Source of the DNA: Phycisphaerae bacterium
Lineage (GTDB): Bacteria; Planctomycetota; Phycisphaerae; UBA1845; UTPLA1
NCBI GenBank assembly: GCA_023150615.1
Contig: JAKLKO010000013.1
Coordinates: forward strand, 334 to 64,333
Length of the DNA: 64,000 bases
Reading direction: 5' to 3'
Numbering within the stretch: position 1 is the stretch's first letter; every line of letters starts with the position of its first letter. Position numbers and translations under genes: made by a program. Under the pieces are notes generated by a model. The model saw nothing but the letters and a program-made list of their open reading frames with translations. It was not told the DNA's origin and ran no database searches. Shown here piece after piece: positions 1-8,217 of this stretch.

Positions 1-337
1 ATTGAAACGTGCCGCGCGGGGAGTCAGCCGCGGGGTCGGGGTGCGTCGACGTCGGCGAGGTACCCGTGCACGTCGGCGCGGACGCGGCGCGACTGCGCTG
101 TCGCGGCAGCGTCCCGAAGACCCAGTCCCACAGCGGCGTCGTAACGCCGAACGTGCGATTCGCATTCTCGAAGTGATGCCGCATGTGATAGCGATCGAGC
201 GCGCGAAGCGGTCCCCAGCGCCGGCCGGCATGACTGCTCAGGTGCACGAACTCATAGGCGACGTAGCCGAGTAGCAGACCCGCGTGGGCGGCGAGCGCAA
301 TTGAGAGAACGAGGGCCGCAGCGGTGTGCCGGTTCAT
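1..337 (-). CDS. Fatty acid hydroxylase / sterol desaturase superfamily protein, 3' end cut by window edge
   Basis: Minus-strand frame starting at ATG 337 and staying open to the window edge (at least 112 codons). An AAAGGAGG Shine-Dalgarno lies about 6 nt upstream of this ATG and fixes the start. The protein opens with a hydrophobic segment and then carries two of the family's histidine boxes: HLSSH and HMRHH, followed by FENANRTFGVTT and PLWDWVFGT, the usual C-terminal signature of di-iron membrane hydroxylases. Full-length members usually have two more N-terminal membrane helices and another His box, so this is either a compact form or truncated at the N-terminus. The tail after the signature is Ser/Thr/Pro-rich and leaves the window. 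The gene is divergent from the HAF-repeat gene. Substrate unknown. Confidence 0.72.
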   Translation of the reverse strand, partial: MNRHTAAALVLSIALAAHAGLLLGYVAYEFVHLSSHAGRRWGPLRALDRYHMRHHFENANRTFGVTTPLWDWVFGTLPRQRSRAASAPTCTGTSPTSTHPDPAADSPRGTFQ

Positions 338-524
338 CGGCGTCCTCCTTTCGATGTCGACGGGTCACTGTGTGTGCGTGAAAGGTTGCCGATGCGCCGG
401 GCAAGAGTCAAGCGGATTTCAGGAACCGTCGAGGAGAGTTTTCACCTATACGAATGCACTTGCATTCTGCGTGCCGCGGGGATTAGAATCATTTGTGCAC
501 GCTGTATCGAGGTACCGACCGAGG

Positions 525-1775
525 ATGGGAACGCCCGTGACGCGGGTACGTTGCGTTTGCACCGGCCTCATGGTACTTGGAGCGATTGCGACGTCGCGCG
601 CACTTGCGGCTGCGCCGCAGTTCTTTGGATTGGGGGGATTGCCCGGCGGCAGCGGGCGGAGTTCAGCGTACGGCGTATCGCCGGACGGCAGTGCGGTCGT
701 CGGGAGTGCATCGTCGCCCTTCGGCTTGCAGGCGTTCCGCTGGACCGAGGCGACGGGCATGGTCGGTCTTGGAGACCTGCCCGGCGGAGTCTTTCTAAGC
801 GTCGCGCTCGATGCCTCCGCTGGCGGCGCCGTGGTCGTTGGCTACAGCAATTCCGTGAACACAGGATTACCGCCGAACGCGGAGGCGTTCCGCTGGACGG
901 CCAACGACGGCATGATCGGACTGGGCGACCTGCCGGGCAGTGGATTCGGAAGTGAGGCAAGAGGCATCTCGGGTGACGGCAAGATCGTTGTCGGTTTTGG
1001 GAGATCCACGACGGGTGGAGCGTTTCGCTGGACGGCCGAGACGGGCATGGTCAACCTCGGCGACCTGCCGGGCGGCGATGGGAGCGGTGCGTTCGCGGTT
1101 TCCTCAGACGGAAGCGTCATTGTTGGCGCTGCAGACTCCTCTCAAGGAACTGAGGCGTTTCGGTGGACTGAGGAGTCCGGGATGGTGGGTCTGGGCGACC
1201 TCCCCGGGGGGACGTTTTCGAGTGTCGCGTTCGCGGTGTCGGCAGACGGGACGTATGTCACGGGTGGTTCCACTTCGACGCTTGGAAGTGAGGCTTTTCT
1301 CTGGAGCGCCGCGACTGGGATGATCGGGCTTGGCGATCTGCCTGGCGGGCCATTCCAGTCGCGCGCAGTCGGAGTATCAAGGGATGGCAAGCTTGTCGTG
1401 GGAACCGGACAGAGCGACAACGATCTTGAGGCTTTCGTCTGGGATCTGGTTTTCGGGATGCGAACGTTGCAGGTCGTGCTGACCAACGACTACGGACTTG
1501 ACCTGACGGGCTGGCGGCTGACCGAAGCGCGCGGCATTTCCGATGACGGGCGGACGATCGTGGGCGTCGGCCTGAATCCGCTCGGCCTGTCGGAAGCCTG
1601 GGTGGCCCGCATCCCCGAGCCGGGGACGGCGATGATGTTTTCATTGCTGCTCGGTCTGCGCGTACGGCTGCGGGGGCGGGACATGGCCCGTATAATTCCC
1701 CGGGCGTGTCCAGCGAACTGTTCGATGAAATCAAGCGCTACGTGCGTTTCACCGACGCCGATGCAGCGCTGTTGA
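525..1775 (+). CDS. Secreted HAF-repeat protein with PEP-CTERM-like tail
   Basis: 416 residues from ATG 525; GTG 537 is an alternative start with a purine-rich stretch at better distance. An N-terminal signal peptide (hydrophobic core MVLGAIATSRALAA) is followed by about six repeats of roughly 40-45 residues. Each repeat carries FRWT...GM..LGDLPGG and a VS.DG..VVG strand, the HAF repeat pattern of exported planctomycete proteins; function is unknown. Near the end IPEPGTAMMFSLLLGL followed by an Arg-rich stretch looks like a PEP-CTERM sorting tail. Reading continues about 30 residues past it and overlaps the start of the kinase gene by 70 nt. The paralogous copy near 16.3 kb stops right after the Arg-rich stretch, so the stop codon here seems to have been lost. 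Confidence 0.75.
   Translation: MGTPVTRVRCVCTGLMVLGAIATSRALAAAPQFFGLGGLPGGSGRSSAYGVSPDGSAVVGSASSPFGLQAFRWTEATGMVGLGDLPGGVFLSVALDASAGGAVVVGYSNSVNTGLPPNAEAFRWTANDGMIGLGDLPGSGFGSEARGISGDGKIVVGFGRSTTGGAFRWTAETGMVNLGDLPGGDGSGAFAVSSDGSVIVGAADSSQGTEAFRWTEESGMVGLGDLPGGTFSSVAFAVSADGTYVTGGSTSTLGSEAFLWSAATGMIGLGDLPGGPFQSRAVGVSRDGKLVVGTGQSDNDLEAFVWDLVFGMRTLQVVLTNDYGLDLTGWRLTEARGISDDGRTIVGVGLNPLGLSEAWVARIPEPGTAMMFSLLLGLRVRLRGRDMARIIPRACPANCSMKSSATCVSPTPMQRC
1541..1660 (+). repeat. Direct repeat copy A (HAF gene 3' end)
   Basis: This stretch aligns without gaps to 16201-16320. I count about 104 of 120 identical bases by hand. It encodes the last HAF unit and the PEP-CTERM-like motif. The two copies are in the same orientation and bracket the kinase, regulator and hydrogenase block. 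Confidence 0.8.
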
Positions 1776-2887
1776 AATCGTTGGGCGCGAGGCTTCGGCC
1801 CGTCTTCCCCGAGATCGTGACGGAGTTTTACGACCGGATCGTGGAGCACTCGCATGCGCGGGCGGTGCTGACGGACGGGCACGTTCAGATCGATCGGCTG
1901 CGGGTGTCGCTGCGCGGCTGGCTGGAGAGCCTGTTCGGCGGTGCGTACGACGAGCCGTACTACAACAGTCGCGCGGCGATCGGTCGGATGCACGTGCGAG
2001 TGCGGCTGCCGCAGCACTTCATGGTGACGGCGATGAACGTGATCCGGATGCGGATGCTTGATCACGTCGAGTCGCTGCCGTCGTCGGAGCGGCGCGATGC
2101 GCGGCGGGCGATCGAGAAGATTCTGGATATCGACCTTTCGATCATGCTCGACACGTACCGCGAGCACGTGCTGGACCAGCTTCGCGAGGCGGAGCGCGAG
2201 CGCTTCGAGCAACGGCTGATCGAGTCGAAGCACCTCGCGACGATCGGACAACTGGCGGCGAGCCTCGCGCACGAGATCAAGAACCCGCTGGCGGGCATCA
2301 GCGGCGCGCTGCAGGTGATCCGGGAGGGGATGGAGCCGGAGCACGCTTATCACGAGGTGCTGGCGGAGGCCTTGCGGCAGATCGACCGGCTGGACGAGGC
2401 GGTGAAGGACCTGTTGGTGTTCGCGCGGCCGAAGCCACCGACGCGCGAGCGGCAGTCGATCAGCGCGCTGCTTCAACGGTCGATGCTGCTGATCCGCGAG
2501 GAGACGAGCGTGCGCGGGCTGAAGTTGCAGATCGAGGAGGCGGCGCAGGATGTGTGGGCCGAGGTGGACGAGGGGCAGATGCAGCAGGTGTTGGCGAACG
2601 TGCTGATCAATGCACTGCACGCCTGCGGTCCGGACGGGGAGATCGTCTGTCGGCTGTCGGAGAACGGCGATACGATCCGGCTGGAGGTGGAGGACAACGG
2701 CTGCGGGATGAACCGCGAGGTGAGCGAGCGGGCCTTTGAGCCATTCTTCACGACGAAGGCCCGCGGCACGGGACTGGGGCTGGCGATCTGCCGCCGGATT
2801 GTCGAGGCGCACGATGGACGGATCTGGATCGAGCCGCGGTCACCGCGCGGGACGCGTGTGGTGATCGAGCTGGCGCGGACGCAATGA
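1706..2887 (+). CDS. Globin-coupled sensor histidine kinase
   Basis: 393 residues from GTG 1706. Residues about 1-155 form a protoglobin-type sensor domain of the globin-coupled sensor family. His96 in AIGRMHVRVR is the expected proximal heme ligand, so the domain should bind heme and sense O2, NO or CO (inference). A short coiled region (about 155-175) leads to the DHp helix with LAASLAHEIKNPL, phospho-acceptor His189. The HATPase domain follows with an N box (VLANVLINALHA), DNGCGMN, FEPFFTTK and GTGLGLAI. There are no membrane segments, so it is cytoplasmic. Its stop overlaps the regulator start by 4 nt (ATGA), so the two form one operon. A TATAAT hexamer at 1691-1696 lies so close to the GTG that the transcript could be nearly leaderless. 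Confidence 0.92.
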   Translation: MSSELFDEIKRYVRFTDADAALLKSLGARLRPVFPEIVTEFYDRIVEHSHARAVLTDGHVQIDRLRVSLRGWLESLFGGAYDEPYYNSRAAIGRMHVRVRLPQHFMVTAMNVIRMRMLDHVESLPSSERRDARRAIEKILDIDLSIMLDTYREHVLDQLREAERERFEQRLIESKHLATIGQLAASLAHEIKNPLAGISGALQVIREGMEPEHAYHEVLAEALRQIDRLDEAVKDLLVFARPKPPTRERQSISALLQRSMLLIREETSVRGLKLQIEEAAQDVWAEVDEGQMQQVLANVLINALHACGPDGEIVCRLSENGDTIRLEVEDNGCGMNREVSERAFEPFFTTKARGTGLGLAICRRIVEAHDGRIWIEPRSPRGTRVVIELARTQ

Positions 2888-4245
2888 GCAACGTACGCAT
2901 CCTGATCATCGAGGACGAGAAGCTGATCCGCTGGTCGCTGCGCTCGCAGTTCGAGAAGGAAGGTTACGTCGTCGACGAGGCGGAGACGGGCCAGCAGGGT
3001 CTGCGGATGATCGACACGCGAACGTACGACCTGGTGATGCTGGATTACAAGCTGCCGGACATCACGGGGCTGGACGTGCTGCGGGAGATCCGCCGGACGG
3101 ACGGAGACCTCGTGGTGGTGATCATGACGGCGTACAGCCGGATCGAGGACGCGGTCGAGGCGATGCGGCTGGGGGCGTACGACTACGTGGGCAAGCCGTT
3201 CCGGATGGACGTACTGATGATGACGGTGCGCAAGGCGCTGGAGACGACCCGCCTGAAGCGCGAGGTGCGGGACTTCCGGGAGGAGATGCAGAGCCGGTTC
3301 GGCTTCGACAAGATCCTCGGGCGCTGTCCGGCGATGGTCGAGTTGTTCAACGTTTTGCGCGACGTGTCGGCGAGCGGGGCATCGACGATCTTCCTGCGCG
3401 GCGAGAGCGGCACGGGCAAGGACCTCGTTGCGAAGACGATCCATTACAACTCGGCGCGGGCGAACCAGCCGTTCATGAACATCACCTGCACGGCGATCAC
3501 CGAGACGCTGCTGGAGAGTGAGCTGTTCGGGCACGAGCGCGGCGCGTTCACCGATGCGAAGGACCGCAAGAAGGGGTTGTTCGAGCTGGCCGACGGCGGG
3601 ACGGTGTTCCTGGACGAGGTGGGCGACATGCCGGAACCGCTTCAGGCGAAGCTGCTGCGGTTTCTGGAGGAGAAGACGTTTCGGCGCGTGGGCGGGACGA
3701 GCGACATCCAGGTGGATGTTCGGATCATCGCGGCGACGAACCGCAACATCGATCAGCTCGTGGCGGAGCGAAAGTTCCGCGAGGACCTTTTCTATCGGCT
3801 CAACATCGTGCCGATCTTCCTGCCGCCGCTGCGCGAGCGCGGCGACGACGTGGTGCTGATCGCGATGCACTACGTGGAGCACTTCGCGCGCGAGTTCCGC
3901 AAGCCGGTGACGGGCATCTCGGCGGACGGGCTGGAGCGGCTGCGGGAGTACAGCTGGCCGGGCAACGTCCGGGAGCTGCGCAACGTGTTGGAGCGTGCCG
4001 TGCTGCTGAGCAAGCAGCCGATCCTGACGGCGTCGGACTTCGCGGTCGACCTGAACGTCGCGCCGCCGTCTCCGAAGGAGGGGTTTACGCTGCCGCCGGG
4101 CGGCGTGAGCCTGGAGGAGGTCGAGCGGCAGTTGGTGACGCAGGCGTGGGAGGACTCGGGTCACAGCCTGCTGAAGGCGGCGCGGTTGCTGAATATCACG
4201 CGCGACCAGCTTCGCTACCGACTGACGCGTTTCAATCTGAAGTAG
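2884..4245 (+). CDS. NtrC-family sigma54-dependent response regulator
   Basis: 453 residues. The receiver domain (about 1-120) has Asp54 in VMLDYKLPD as phospho-acceptor. The AAA+ domain (about 140-375) has Walker A GESGTGKD from residue 173, the sigma54-contact loop at 220-225 reading GAFTDA instead of the common GAFTGA, and Walker B TVFLDEVGDM. A Fis-type helix-turn-helix ends the protein (SLLKAARLLNITRDQLRYRL). It is translationally coupled to the globin kinase by ATGA. Proteins of this class bind palindromic enhancer sites and drive sigma54 promoters. Four such promoters with matching tandem palindromes occur in this window, the first only about 65 bp downstream of this gene, which makes it their likely activator (inference). 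Confidence 0.93.
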   Translation: MSNVRILIIEDEKLIRWSLRSQFEKEGYVVDEAETGQQGLRMIDTRTYDLVMLDYKLPDITGLDVLREIRRTDGDLVVVIMTAYSRIEDAVEAMRLGAYDYVGKPFRMDVLMMTVRKALETTRLKREVRDFREEMQSRFGFDKILGRCPAMVELFNVLRDVSASGASTIFLRGESGTGKDLVAKTIHYNSARANQPFMNITCTAITETLLESELFGHERGAFTDAKDRKKGLFELADGGTVFLDEVGDMPEPLQAKLLRFLEEKTFRRVGGTSDIQVDVRIIAATNRNIDQLVAERKFREDLFYRLNIVPIFLPPLRERGDDVVLIAMHYVEHFAREFRKPVTGISADGLERLREYSWPGNVRELRNVLERAVLLSKQPILTASDFAVDLNVAPPSPKEGFTLPPGGVSLEEVERQLVTQAWEDSGHSLLKAARLLNITRDQLRYRLTRFNLK

Positions 4246-4309
4246 GCGGGGGCTGGGTCTGGGGGCAATCAATCCGGACGTCGCGGGCGCCGATGCGCGT
4301 CTTCGGGCG

Positions 4310-4341
4310 GTGATTTTTCACTTCCGCGTGGAAATTCCCAC
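4310..4341 (+). promoter_or_regulatory. Tandem palindromic activator sites upstream of the hypF-like operon
   Basis: GTGATTTTTCAC (4310-4321, degenerate) and GTGGAAATTCCCAC (4328-4341) have centres 19 bp apart. The second resembles the palindromes at 8.1, 18.5 and 32.4 kb. The pair ends 66 bp before a sigma54-type promoter, the usual place for an enhancer site. Confidence 0.65.
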
Positions 4342-4404
4342 GTTCGCGCCAGTAGACGGACCGCGCGCGGGGGGTACGGCGGGGCGGAATCCGGGCTTTC
4401 CCTT

Positions 4405-4421
4405 ACGGCGCGCCGATTGCT
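4405..4421 (+). promoter_or_regulatory. Sigma54-type promoter for the hypF-like operon
   Basis: The sequence ACGGCGCGCCGATTGCT has GG at 4407-4408 and GC at 4419-4420, exactly GG-N10-GC, with the -12 element TTGCT. The expected start of transcription is near 4431, leaving a leader of about 25 nt with AAGGAGG before ATG 4457. Confidence 0.7.
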
Positions 4422-4456
4422 AGGTGATCGGGCGCCGGCAAAGGAGGAGCGAGCCG

Positions 4457-5659
4457 ATGGCGCCCCTGGACACCCATGGACTGCGTCTGCGATCGAACGC
4501 GCCCCCGCGGTCGGCGGCGACGCGGTCACCGTTGGACGTGGCGCGGGTCGCACTTCGGTTGACGACGCCGTTCGACTCGCGCGTGCTCGCGGTCGGCGGC
4601 GAGTTGAAATCGACCATCTGCCTGCTGAACGGTCGTGAGGCGATCGTCAGTGAGACGTTCGGTGACCTGACGCGACCGGAGGCGTACCGCGACTTCGAGC
4701 GCGCGATCGACGAGCTTTCGGCGCTGCATGACTTCGAGCCGCGCATCGTCGCGCATGATCTGCATCCGTCGTACCTGTCGACGCAGTACGCGCGGCGATT
4801 CACCCAGCCGCGCGTGGCGGTGCAGCATCATCACGCGCACGTCGTGAGCGCGATGGTGGATTGCGGGTTCGATCGGCCGGTCGTCGGCGTGGCGTGCGAC
4901 GGCGTGGGATACGGGACGGACGGGGCGATCTGGGGCTGCGAGGTGATGCGGGCGGACTTCGGCGAATTCGCGCGGCTCGCGCACCTGGCGTACTTTCCGC
5001 TCGTCGGCGGCGACGCCGCGGCGATCGAAACGTGGCGGCCGGCCGCGGCGCTGATCCGGCAGACGTTCGGCGCGACGTGGCGGCGCCGGTTGCCGCGCGT
5101 ATTCGAGACGGTGCCGGTCGAGGCGCTGGATCTGTTCGAGCGGACGTCAACGGCGCGAGTGAACTCGCCGCCGTGTTCCAGTCTGGGGCGGGTGTTCGAC
5201 GGCGTGGCGTTTCTGCTGGGGCTTTGCGCTCGGAACCAGTACGAGGCGGAGGCGGCAATCGCGCTGGAGGCGGCGGCGGGGGCGGCGTCGGCGGAACCGT
5301 ACGCGTACGACACGCGGTGGGAGTTCGACGGGCTCGGGTTGTCGCTTGCACCGGCGATCGACGGGATTCTGCGCGATCTGGCGACGGGGCGCGATGCGGG
5401 CGCGATCGCGGCGCGATTCCACGAGACGATCGCGCGGATGCTGACGGGCGCGGCGGTGATCGCAGCGGAGATGAGCCGCGTCGATACGGTCGCGCTGTCG
5501 GGCGGGTGCTTCAACAACCGGCGTCTGAACGAGCGCGTGTCCGAGCTGCTCTCGCAGCGGCGCCTGCACGTGCTGCGGCATCGGCAGGTGCCGTGCGGCG
5601 ATGCCGGGTTGTCGCTGGGACAGGCCGTGGCGGCGGCCGCGATGCACGGAGGGAGCTGA
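4457..5659 (+). CDS. HypF-like carbamoyltransferase, Kae1-like domain only
   Basis: 400 residues from ATG 4457, chosen because AAGGAGG sits about 7 nt upstream; an upstream ATG at 4424 lacks such a site. The sequence matches the C-terminal half of HypF. VLAVGGELKSTICLLNG opens the Kae1-like domain, followed by VAVQHHHAHVVSAM (metal-binding His cluster), CDGVGYGTDGAIWGCE, SLGRVFDGVAFLLG and ALSGGCFNNRRLNE. HypF makes the carbamoyl group that becomes the CN ligands of the NiFe site. Normal HypF is about 750 residues with acylphosphatase, zinc-finger and YrdC-like domains first, and these are absent here. Either another locus supplies carbamoyl-adenylate or those activities are encoded separately. 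First gene of the hyp cluster. Confidence 0.85.
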   Translation: MAPLDTHGLRLRSNAPPRSAATRSPLDVARVALRLTTPFDSRVLAVGGELKSTICLLNGREAIVSETFGDLTRPEAYRDFERAIDELSALHDFEPRIVAHDLHPSYLSTQYARRFTQPRVAVQHHHAHVVSAMVDCGFDRPVVGVACDGVGYGTDGAIWGCEVMRADFGEFARLAHLAYFPLVGGDAAAIETWRPAAALIRQTFGATWRRRLPRVFETVPVEALDLFERTSTARVNSPPCSSLGRVFDGVAFLLGLCARNQYEAEAAIALEAAAGAASAEPYAYDTRWEFDGLGLSLAPAIDGILRDLATGRDAGAIAARFHETIARMLTGAAVIAAEMSRVDTVALSGGCFNNRRLNERVSELLSQRRLHVLRHRQVPCGDAGLSLGQAVAAAAMHGGS

Positions 5660-5661
5660 CG

Positions 5662-5889
5662 ATGTGTCTGGCGGTTCCGGCGCAGGTGGTGGCGTGCGAA
5701 CGCGACGACGCCGTGGTGGACTTGCAGGGCAGTCGTCTGCGGATCAGCCGTCTGCTGACGCCGGAGGCGGTGGTGGGCGACTGGGTGTTGGTACACGCGG
5801 GGTTCGCGATTGCGCGCGTGGAGGAGTCCGAGGCGATGCGGACGTGGGATTATCTGCGCGAGGCGTCGGTGGAGGCGGGCGCCGGATGA
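5662..5889 (+). CDS. hypC: Hydrogenase maturation chaperone HypC
   Basis: 75 residues, typical for HypC/HupF. The start MCLAVPAQV contains the conserved Cys2 that binds the iron precursor with HypD. The beta-barrel core GDWVLVHAGFAIARV is intact. It follows the HypF-like gene by 2 nt and overlaps hypD by 4 nt (ATGA). It carries Fe(CN)2CO units to the hydrogenase large subunit. It was identified from the MCLAVP start and position; no other family fits. Confidence 0.93.
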   Translation: MCLAVPAQVVACERDDAVVDLQGSRLRISRLLTPEAVVGDWVLVHAGFAIARVEESEAMRTWDYLREASVEAGAG

Positions 5890-7001
5890 GCGCGACGATC
5901 GGACTACTGCGCGACGAACTGGCGGCGTGCTGCGAGCGCATCGACCGTCCGTTGCAGTTGATGGAGGTGTGCGGGACGCACACAGTGTCCCTGTTCCGCA
6001 GCGGGGTGCGGAGTTTGCTGCCGGCGTCGCTGCGGATGGTGAGCGGTCCGGGGTGCCCGGTGTGCGTGACGGCGCAGCGTCACATCGACGCGGCGATCGA
6101 GTTGGCGCAGCGGGACGGCGTGCTCATCGCGACGTACGGCGACATGCTGCGCGTGCCGGGCCGGGCGGGATCGCTGGAGCGACTGCGGGCGTTAGGGGCA
6201 CGGGTGCTGGTGGTGAATTCGGCCCGAACGGCGCTTCAGGCGGCGCGGGAGGATCGCGGGACGGACGTCGTGTTCCTCGCAGTCGGATTCGAGACGACGG
6301 CGCCGGCGACGGCGGCGGTGCTGCTGGAGGCGGAGCGCGGGGGGGATGAGAACTTCTCGGTCCTGACGTCGCACAAGCGCGTCGTGCCGGCGATGCTGGC
6401 GCTTCTGACCGCGGGCGAAGTTCCGCTCGACGGGTTCCTGTGCCCGGGGCATGTGAGCGTGATCATCGGCGCGGAAGCGTATCGGCCGATCGTGGAGCGT
6501 CATCGCAAGCCGTGCGTGGTGGCGGGCTTCGAGCCGGAGCAGATGATGCGCGGCATCCTGGCGCTGGCGCGTCAGGTTGAGTCGGGTCGCGCCGCGCTGG
6601 AAAACGTCTACCGCGGCGTCGTGAGCGATGATGGCAATCGGGTGGCGCAGGCGCTGATGCGGCGGGTGTTCGTCGCGGCGGACACGCCGTGGCGTGCGCT
6701 GGGGACGTTGCGTGAGAGCGGGCTGGATCTGTCGCCGGCATATCGGCGGTTTGACGCGATGCGGCGCTTCGGTGTGCATGTGGGGGAAGACGTTGATGAT
6801 CCGGAGTGCCGTTGCGGCGAGGTGATCCAGGGGAAGGTGGAGCCGGCGGAGTGCCCGCTGTTCGCGACGCGCTGCACGCCGCTGACGCCGATCGGACCGT
6901 GCATGGTGAGCAGCGAGGGCACGTGCGCGGCGTGGCACCGCTTCGAGCGCGGGGCGCGTTCCCGGCGCGCGGCGCGGTTTCCGCAGGAGGTGCTGCGATG
7001 A
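5886..7001 (+). CDS. hypD: Hydrogenase maturation factor HypD
   Basis: 371 residues, normal family length. MEVCGTHT and SGPGCPVCVT near the N-terminus hold the cysteines of the Fe-ligand assembly site, GFETTAPATA and LCPGHVSVIIG are conserved HypD blocks, and the C-terminal cysteines (CRCGEVIQG, CPLFATRC, GPCMVSSEGTCAAW) match the 4Fe-4S region. It assembles Fe(CN)2CO together with HypC. It starts inside the hypC stop and overlaps the hypE start by 4 nt. Confidence 0.95.
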   Translation: MSATIGLLRDELAACCERIDRPLQLMEVCGTHTVSLFRSGVRSLLPASLRMVSGPGCPVCVTAQRHIDAAIELAQRDGVLIATYGDMLRVPGRAGSLERLRALGARVLVVNSARTALQAAREDRGTDVVFLAVGFETTAPATAAVLLEAERGGDENFSVLTSHKRVVPAMLALLTAGEVPLDGFLCPGHVSVIIGAEAYRPIVERHRKPCVVAGFEPEQMMRGILALARQVESGRAALENVYRGVVSDDGNRVAQALMRRVFVAADTPWRALGTLRESGLDLSPAYRRFDAMRRFGVHVGEDVDDPECRCGEVIQGKVEPAECPLFATRCTPLTPIGPCMVSSEGTCAAWHRFERGARSRRAARFPQEVLR

Positions 7002-8083
7002 TTGCGCGCGACGCGGCATCGGAGGCGGTCCGGCCGGCGGACGTGCGTAAAGCGTCCGCGTTCGCGGCAGGATCGAGCGATGAGTTCATCGTCCTTGCGC
7101 ACGGCGGCGGCGGCGAACTGACGCAGCGCCTGATCCAGGAGCACGTGCTTCCGGACCTGGCGAATCCGATCCTTGCGCCGCTGACGGACGGCGCGGTGAT
7201 GGAGCCTATCGACGGCGAGATCGTGTTCACGACGGACTCGTACGTCGTAACGCCAATCGAGTTTCCGGGGGGCGACATCGGTCGCCTGGCGGTGTGCGGC
7301 ACGGTCAACGACCTGGCGGTGATGGGTGCGGAGCCGGTGGCGATCGGCCTGTCGCTGATCATCGAAGAGGGCTTGCCGTTGCGGACGTTCGATCGCGTGA
7401 TGGCGTCGATCGTGGCGACTGCGGCCGAGGTCCCGGTGCGGATCGTGACCGGCGATACGAAGGTGATCGAGCGGCGTTCGGGCGACGGACTCTTGATCAA
7501 CACGGCGGGCATCGGACGCCGTCGGCGCGGGACCGTGATCGGGCTGGAGCGGATCGAGCCGGGCGATGCGATCCTGATCAACGGCACGATCGCCGACCAC
7601 GGGCTGACGGTGATGTCGACGCGGCACGGGATCGAATTCGACTCCGAACTGCGCAGCGACGCAGCGCCGCTGTACGGGTTGATCCACACGGTGATGGCTT
7701 CGGGGGTGGACGTGCACTTCATGCGCGATGCAACGCGCGGGGGACTGGCGGGCGTGCTGGCGGATATTTGCGAAGGGCGCGGCGTGACGGCAGTGGTGGA
7801 GGAGTCGCGAATACCGATGACGTCGACGTCGCGACACGCCGCGGAGATGCTGGGTTTGGATCCGCTGACGGTGGCGAACGAGGGGAAGGTGGTGCTGGTG
7901 GTGGCGCAGTCACACGTCGAGCAAGCGCTTGCTTGTCTGCGAGGTCACCCGTTCGGGCGGCGGGCGGAGGTGATCGGGACGATTTCCGATGCGCAGTCGC
8001 CGCTGGCCGAGTTGGTGACGCGCATCGGCGGGCGTCGGATCATCCCGCGTCCGTACGGCGAGGACCTTCCGCGAATCTGCTAG
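6998..8083 (+). CDS. hypE: Hydrogenase maturation protein HypE
   Basis: 361 residues from ATG 6998, preceded by AGGAGG at 7 nt. An AIRS-like ATP-binding fold is seen in LAHGGGGELTQRLI, TTDSYVVTPIEFPGGDIGRLAVCGTVNDLAVMGAEP (split across conserved blocks) and MRDATRGGLAGVL. The extreme C-terminus PRIC ends in Cys361, the residue that HypF carbamoylates and HypE dehydrates to thiocyanate. Last gene of the first hyp unit; a new promoter region follows. Confidence 0.95.
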   Translation: MIARDAASEAVRPADVRKASAFAAGSSDEFIVLAHGGGGELTQRLIQEHVLPDLANPILAPLTDGAVMEPIDGEIVFTTDSYVVTPIEFPGGDIGRLAVCGTVNDLAVMGAEPVAIGLSLIIEEGLPLRTFDRVMASIVATAAEVPVRIVTGDTKVIERRSGDGLLINTAGIGRRRRGTVIGLERIEPGDAILINGTIADHGLTVMSTRHGIEFDSELRSDAAPLYGLIHTVMASGVDVHFMRDATRGGLAGVLADICEGRGVTAVVEESRIPMTSTSRHAAEMLGLDPLTVANEGKVVLVVAQSHVEQALACLRGHPFGRRAEVIGTISDAQSPLAELVTRIGGRRIIPRPYGEDLPRIC

Positions 8084-8125
8084 ACTGCTAATCCGCTGAT
8101 CTGCTGACGACTGAACGCATCGAGC

Positions 8126-8160
8126 GTGGAAAATTCCGCGCCGCGCGTGGAAAAATCCAC
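8126..8160 (+). promoter_or_regulatory. Tandem palindromic activator sites upstream of hydB
   Basis: GTGGAAAATTCCGC (8126-8139) and GTGGAAAAATCCAC (8147-8160) have centres 21 bp apart, two helical turns. The pair ends 57 bp before a sigma54-type promoter. Same motif and arrangement as at 4.3, 18.5 and 32.4 kb. Confidence 0.75.
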
Positions 8161-8217
8161 GCGCCGCGTCGCATTGCCGATTCACGCAAATCCGGCGGGG
8201 TCTCGGCGGTCCCGGCG

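Noticed and set aside
2..274. Plus-strand open frame of 90 codons at the left edge
   Set aside because: It is an Arg-rich antisense shadow of the fatty acid hydroxylase frame on the minus strand, which has histidine boxes and a ribosome site.
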